A stretch of 64,000 nucleotides of DNA from Gavia stellata (Eukaryota; Chordata; Aves; Gaviiformes; Gaviidae), in contig NC_082635.1 in assembly GCF_030936135.1 (NCBI RefSeq), positions 186,001 through 250,000 of the forward strand. Direction: 5' to 3'. The stretch's first letter is position 1, and each line of letters begins with the position of its first letter. Positions 57,585 through 64,000 of the stretch are shown one piece after another. The translations under genes and the position numbers were made by a program. The notes beneath the pieces were generated by a model. That model saw only the letters and a program-made list of their open reading frames with translations, searched no databases and was not told the origin of the DNA.

Positions 57585-60500
57585 TTGTTGTTGTTGTGCT
57601 TTGCCGCGGCTTCGACGCTCTGCGTCTCTCGTCTGGTAGGAGGAGACAAGATGCTGAAGGGAATGAAGAGCGTTTGGGGGGGGCACAGGATTTTACCGTC
57701 CCCTGTAAACTATTTATCCGGGAAGGGCATCGAAACCGGAATGTTTTATTAACTTGACAATAAAAAGAGCATAATCCTGAGAACAGCGCTTTTAAAAACC
57801 GGGGACGTCCGGTTTCATCGGCTTTGCCCAGATGCTTACGAAGCACGAGAGGAGGGGAAGGGCTGTAGCCTGAGGACTCGGCTACACACAGAGATTAATT
57901 TGGATTCAGAGTATGAGGGGGGTGAATTTAAGGACCTTTACTGTTCCTAAGCAATGTCCAAAAATGGGATTATTCAGGAAAAGCTGCTCTGGAAAGAAAA
58001 ACCCCGAGCAGCTGCAAGAACTGCCTGGACCATCCTGCGCTGCTGATGGATGATGAGAAACATCTCCAGAACCTGCCACGACGGAGCAGCAAGCCCCGAG
58101 TCGCAGCCTTTGGAGAACATCAACGGAATTTACAGGGATGGCCCCGAAAAGGCATTTGGTTTTTTTTTTTTTTTCATTGGGGTTGAGCCTACGGACAGCA
58201 GATCACGCTCCAGAAGAAGCTGCAAATAGTGTGATCCTCTATTCCAGAGCTTTTTCAGACGCACACGTTTAAAACTCTTGCAAAGCCTTCTCCCTCTGCA
58301 TCTTGTGAGCTACTTGCATCACTTCTATATATTAAAAAGAAATAAAAATATATATTTATGTATATATATTTATATACACACCCCTATAGCTGTCCTGCTT
58401 TCCTCCATTCACAAACATCACAAACCCATCGCCACCCGCCCAGTCTCATCGCCCACAGCATGCCATCTCCGCAGATAAATGAGGGTCGCGGGTGAGTAAA
58501 TTGAGGTGTCAAAGGTAAATGCTAAACCTCGGCGATGGTACAAAGGTGGCGGCTCCCAAAGGCTTTCAATCGGCTGCGAGCCGTGGATCGTACTTACTGC
58601 AGAGTGAAGAGCATCCGCCTGCGGAGGATGCGGCCACAACCGCCCGTCGGATAATCTCGATGTCATGAGATAAGCCGTGCAAGCAAACAAGGAGAGGCAG
58701 ATTGTGCAGGCAGCGCGAGGAACCTGCTGGAAAAAAATAAAAATTATATTTATAAAAAAATAACATTAAAAAAAAAATCACGCAAAAGAACACCACCAAT
58801 ACCAATGTCCCCATGAACCTGAGGGCAAAGCCTGGGAGAGACACGCTTAGCGTGAAGCTCCTAAACCCATGCCAAGGTGCCGCAAGCCGCCGGGGAATTT
58901 TGCAATCAGTATTGATTTTGCAGGCGGGGTGCTCTGGCTGCTATGGCAGCAGCGTAAAAACCTCGCCGCTGATCGACATCCAGCTCGTCAGGCTGGCGAC
59001 GAGTGCTGGATCATCCCGCTGAACCTCCTGGGTATTGCGTGGCAGAGGATCTCGTCCATTAACCCCCCGGATTTACGAGCTCAGATTAAACTTAGGGTAA
59101 GCGTAGTTACGAGCTTAACTAAAGGGAAGATTTAAATCTTTGGGGCAGCCACTATTTTCCATCAGTTAGCTAATTCTGATGTTAATTAACCAATTCTACT
59201 CATTCTCCCTCGTTTCTCCTAAGAAGTTCACCCAGTTCCTCCTGGAGAGGTTGAACCAAACATCTGAAGGGTCAAGACAAGGAGAGTCAAGCGGGGAGTC
59301 TAGCACCCAGACTTTCACGTCTTAAAGATCTACTCAGGAGACCATGGCGAGGGTGATGGACAACCATCCCTGGAAGCTGCAGGTGAGACCAACCAGGCTT
59401 CAGAGATGACTGATGCACGCTGGTCCGGTCTAGGGACCCGCCTCGGACCTCGGAAAAATCAGATCCTGGGACTCTGAGGAGCACGACTTGCTCTTGAAAT
59501 TAAGATTTCTTGTTTTCTAGGCTTCTTAGGTGCTTCTCAAGCAGCCCATGGTTCAGCCAAAGCCCTGGAAACAGATGAATGACAGCCCGGTGTCCTCTTA
59601 AGGGCAAGGAATTAACTCTGCAGGAAGAAAGAATACAGTTTAGCAGCAAACATTTTATTAAAAGTCAACAGAGAAACACACCATATAATTCCCAGCACCG
59701 TGGGAAACACTGGGTGAGATGTTATAGCCCAGCGTTTGCATGGAGGCAACGCAGATCTTCGTAACGACACCTCGCGACTTCGCCATCTGCCGCTACGGGC
59801 AGGTAAAAAGCAGGTGGGACATTGCCCAGATCTGCTCATCTGGCGTTTCTTTGCAGTGAAAAAGACCGTCTTGACCAGCACGTACCTGAAGCATCATTTC
59901 AGCTGGAGCACCAACACCAGGCTCGTTGTCTTCACACCACAACTGGTGTTCTCTCCGTTGTACGTCACACACGTTGGATTTGAGGTGCTGGTCCCAGAAG
60001 CCCAATTGGACACACCTTCTACCTTTGCATGGAGACAGTGCGTTTGCACAGATAGCGATGATTCCTCAAGAAGAGCGTATTAACCGAATACATAGTGATG
60101 CAACATGAAAGCCGATGGAAACCGCGACGAACGATTCAATATTTTGTTATCCTTCCAGCAGCTCTTTGCTGAAAACATCTTTTTATTTCTAAAGGTTACG
60201 GAAGCCTCATTTCGAAAGGCCAAGAGGAACTTGCGTGAGTCACTGCAGAAGGGGATGCGCACACGTTCAAAAAACCGGTGCATTTAATTTTTCAACATCC
60301 CGGTCTACTTTTCCCTTTCTCCAGCAAGTTCAAGAGAGAAAACAAACTAAGGGAGCTCGCAAGAGTCCTCGTAGCCACCTCCTGCCCTTTACTGTCAATC
60401 CCCTGCATGGGGCAATGAGAAGTCCACGCTAATGAGCGGATACTTGGACAGGCTCAGAAAATTGGCTTTGGCCCTTGAACTCTCAGCATCCTCACTGTTT

Positions 60501-63500
60501 CCGTGAGTTTTTTCCAGCCTTTATTGTCCCTCCTGAGATCTGGGCATCATCTTTTCCACGCAGCGCTCCTGGCTTAGGACCCAGCAGCCTCGGTCTAACA
60601 AAACATTGCGCGACCGTGTTATATTGCAGTTATTCAGATTCTTCTTCTTATTCGGGTGCTCAGCCGGTCCAAAGCAGCAATGCCGACTAGTTTAGTTTAC
60701 TTCCACCTGAAAAACCACGGAGCACCGATTATTGAGCTTCACCCTGTGCTGCAGAGTCAAGATTTCGAGGGGGCTGCTCAAAGACCTCCTCCAAACCAGG
60801 GAAATCCAGATTACAATTCGAAACGAAGCCTGGCTTGAACCTGCACGGATGTGGACACGCGCGCAGCGCCGTGTCGCACGGATGGGACCGGTCTTTCTTA
60901 TTGTTATGCGCACAGCGTGCTCGTGCACATCAGAAAAAAAAAAAAGCAGGTTTTTGCCACGCGATCGAGCTGGGAAGATTTCATCCCGCTTTGCCCCGAT
61001 TTCATGTCTGCATGAGGAGCGGGACGTTGATGCCAACACACAGCGAGAACAGGAGTGAAGGTAAACTCATGGCAAAGGCATCATTTAAAAACCCACCCTG
61101 GGGGTGCTTGTGGTTGAGAGGGGAGCGAAAGGATGTTCTCCTCCTTTTTCTTCAAAGGCTTATGAAACCCATGGGGGGAAAAAAACCCACCCAACCTCCG
61201 GGGAAATGTCACCTTTGAGGAGGGACGTGGCAAGCTCCCGCAGAGAGGATGAGAAAGGGTGGGTGACCTCCTAGGGAACCCTGCCTCCATCACATGGGGT
61301 TCAGCATCCCAGCCCTTGTCTCAGCAAGCAGACAGCCCCTGTGTTGCAGAGGCAAGGGCTGGAAGAAGCGGAGCGTCGCGTATGTTTGGCCCGATCCGTC
61401 ACCAGGAGATGCAGGTTCTGACGGATGCACCCAGATGAATTTTTTTTCGTTCTCCCCCAGTACTGTTTTTCTTCCCTCCCTCTCTACCTAATCCTCTTTT
61501 ATTCTTTAACACTCTTTTAAATACTTTATAGCACAGTTAATGACCTGTTTAGCTTATACACAGCTGATATTTTTGTCAGATAATAAAGGGGCTTTTACCT
61601 CCGGAGATCAAGGGCTAGAAACGCATGACATTTTTCCTTCACTGTAGCCATTAATTGCGCTTTTTCATTTCAAAGATATGACAAATCAGCTGAGTTACAG
61701 CTGCTCAGAGAAACATTTTTCCTTATACCTTCCCTGGCACAGCCCATACTGCAGAAAGCCGCCCCGTGAATGCTAGGGAAGAAGTAGCCCAGGTCTGAAG
61801 AGAGGGAAGAAGTCCGAGCTTGGCAGCTTTTTGCTAAATAGCCTGATAAATGGGATTTTTCTTTCTGCTGCCACTTGTTTCTGGGATGCTGCTTATTCTT
61901 CCCCATAGAAAATCAGGCAGCGTGGAGGCAACAGGAGCTTTGCAGAAGCCGGGAGGAACCTCTGAGCACCCAAGTTGCTGGCCACCACCTGGTCTTTTTG
62001 CTGAGCTGTAAATAAACTTCTTTTTCTGAAGCATCCTTGCAACTCAGAATAACTACCGGCTTGCTCTTTCAGCTGCTGTGAAACCACCGCCTTCCACGCA
62101 AGTCAACAGAGCCGGGTTTAATTCCTGCCCCCCACCAAAGCTCAAGCCTTCAGAAAACCGATGCGGTGGGTGTGTGCAGGTTAAACAGCAAGTTTTTTTG
62201 TTTGGGGTTTTTTTTGGGTTTGTTTTTATGGTTTTTTTTTTTTTGTTCGCAGGATTGCAGGAGGTCTTTTGGAAGCATAACCCACAGGCGCGATGGATTC
62301 GGGGTAATTAACGCTAAAATCGCGGCTCTTCGCTAAGCACAGGAGAGCCTTGTGCGTAATTATGCTCGAAATAATAAAAGCTGGAATGAGAGAGATAAAA
62401 CTACCCTCCCTGTCATTTTTATTTGCAAGTCATCCATATGCACCACGGGGAGTTCAAGCTGTGGACACTTTAATTAGAGATGTTCGGTGATCATTCGTGG
62501 TGTGACCAACCTGGTTTAGCTGAAGTCGCCCCGGTTTCCCCCGCAGACACGAGATGCTGATGGGGTGGGAGTGAATGTCACCCACAAATCCCCTGGAAGT
62601 GGGGAAAAAAGGGGGGTGGGGGCAAGTTTTTTTCATCCCCGTCTTGCTCTACGCTTTAGAGGAAGGAAATTCGCATTTCAGAGTTGAAACGGTCACAAAT
62701 TGCCAATTTGCAGGAGTTCTGCCAAGATTTTAAAACGTTATATGGACACAATAATGACACGAACTAAGAGGAGGAGAACACGCCTTCTGCTCTCGTGTCC
62801 CACTTTCACAGCTGCATGTCCTTTATGCACTTTTTTTTTTTTTTCCAAGGTCCATAATGCTAAAAAACACCCCAAGAAACATTTACAACCTCTGCTGCCC
62901 TGCCTAATGTTAATTCCAGCAGACAGACATGCCTCTGCAGCTGTCGTGGCTCTAGGGAAAAGAAATATATATTAAGCCGTAGCAGAGTATTAGCAACCAG
63001 ACCAGAAATAGCAAAGATACAGAGAGGGGATAGAAGAGATGTGGACCTCTCCATCCCTGGAAAGCTGCCTGACAACGTGCCGTTACACCTTGCGTTGCCC
63101 TTGGATGCAGAATATCCACGTGCAAAGCAAGGGCAATGCAATAGCCTCCTTGCAAACCAATTTCCAGACATATTTTAGGTTAGATGTTTTGGCGAGGGAA
63201 GCTTTTCAGAAAGGACACGCTATTTTATCTTTTTTTCTTGTCATATCGAGCCAAGGTAAGCCCAGGCAGGAGATACAACATCGGTGGGCTGAATGAAGAA
63301 GAGACAGCTTAAGCCTCGTCTTCTACCCGCGTTTTATGTTAAATTTACCATTTTAGTGGATAGTGAGCTACAAAACGAGCTGAAATACAAGAAGTGTGGC
63401 TCAAGCTGAATTTTTCTTATTTTTGGGCACCAAAATCCGCAAGAGAAGAGCTTATCCATGAGAGAGAACCATATGGTGAGTAAAAGGAAAGGAAAACTGC

Positions 63501-64000
63501 CCCCAAAAAACCAGTGATTCGTGGTACTGGTTTGCCTGAAAGAAGTGGGTTGAGTGGGGAAATTGTTTTGGTTGGGCTTTTAAAGAAAAATTAAAGCAAG
63601 TTAGGTATGCGTAAGGTGCATCATCTAGGGTGGATGGGGAAAATGGACTTCAAGTCTATAAGGAATCAGCTGCTGCACGGCAACTCTGATTTTCCACTTT
63701 TAAACACTTACCTAGCTGCAATTCTTAACATTTTACTGACAGCACCCTCCAGACACTGTTTATTTTTGCGGGTTTTTTTTCATTTTTTGGTGTTTTCTTG
63801 GGTTTTTTTGTTTGGTTGGGGGGGTTGTGCATTTCTTTTGTTCGATTGGTTGTTTTTTTGTTGGTTTTTTTTTTTTTTTTTTCCAGAAAGTCTTCCTGCA
63901 GAGACGTTTCTCCCCTCCTCTCCCATCTGTAGCACCTTGGGCAATTCACACCATTTTTGCCTTTTTTTTTTTTTTTTCCCCTCCTTGCTTTACCTTTGAA
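57585..64000. other. Intergenic DNA to window end
   Basis: No coding exon recognised. AT microsatellite-like sequence is at 58330-58382. Segments at about 61500-61720 and 62290-62480 are AT-rich, unique and rich in TAATTA-type cores, resembling conserved noncoding elements. T-rich low complexity occurs at about 62185-62245 and 63765-63885. Confidence 0.45.

Noticed and set aside
38790-64000. MEIS3 exons expected by human synteny
   Set aside because: No homeodomain or MEIS N-terminal motif could be read on either strand; the gene may lie beyond the window or be absent.

Overview
The window looks like a bird genome, probably a GC-rich microchromosome. Evidence: vertebrate multi-exon genes with canonical splice sites, several CR1 LINE 3' ends of avian type (one with an ATTCT-type tail), very high GC in the first 39 kb, and minisatellites filling most introns and spacers. 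I recognise five genes in the order SAE1 (+), BBC3/PUMA (-), CCDC9 (+), C5AR1 (+), DHX34 (+). This is the gene order and orientation of human 19q13.32. INAFM1 and C5AR2, which lie in this block in human, were not seen.

Layout. 0.5-5.3 kb: last seven coding exons of SAE1. 5.4-8.2 kb: C-rich minisatellite between the convergent 3' ends of SAE1 and BBC3. 8.3-11.9 kb: BBC3 on the minus strand, with three coding exons, an intact BH3 motif, a probable 5' noncoding exon and a near-perfect p53 response element upstream. 12-19 kb: repeat-only divergent spacer (31-bp and 60-bp units, a 200-N gap, a 2.5-kb array of a 13-bp unit, a 2-kb GACACGGGG array) with two unassigned CpG/CCAAT islands. 19.2-24.9 kb: CCDC9, 12 exons. 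25.8-28.5 kb: C5AR1. 28.7-30.0 kb: minisatellite. 30.1-38.8 kb: DHX34, 16 coding exons and a probable 5' noncoding exon. 38.8-64 kb: lower-GC intergenic DNA without recognisable exons; it holds a 45-bp minisatellite, CR1 pieces, pentanucleotide pyrimidine arrays, AT-rich blocks and homeobox-gene-desert-like AT-rich segments.

The genes form a conserved synteny block rather than a pathway: SUMO activation (SAE1), p53-driven apoptosis (BBC3), an RNA-binding/exon-junction-associated coiled-coil protein (CCDC9), the complement C5a receptor (C5AR1) and an NMD RNA helicase (DHX34). The most interesting result is BBC3, a GC-rich apoptosis gene embedded in minisatellites that is easy to lose from avian assemblies, here with a complete reading frame and a candidate p53 site. 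Two exons (SAE1 last exon, CCDC9 exon 4) carry a one-base excess, each with a C or G homopolymer as the likely site, and are probably assembly errors.
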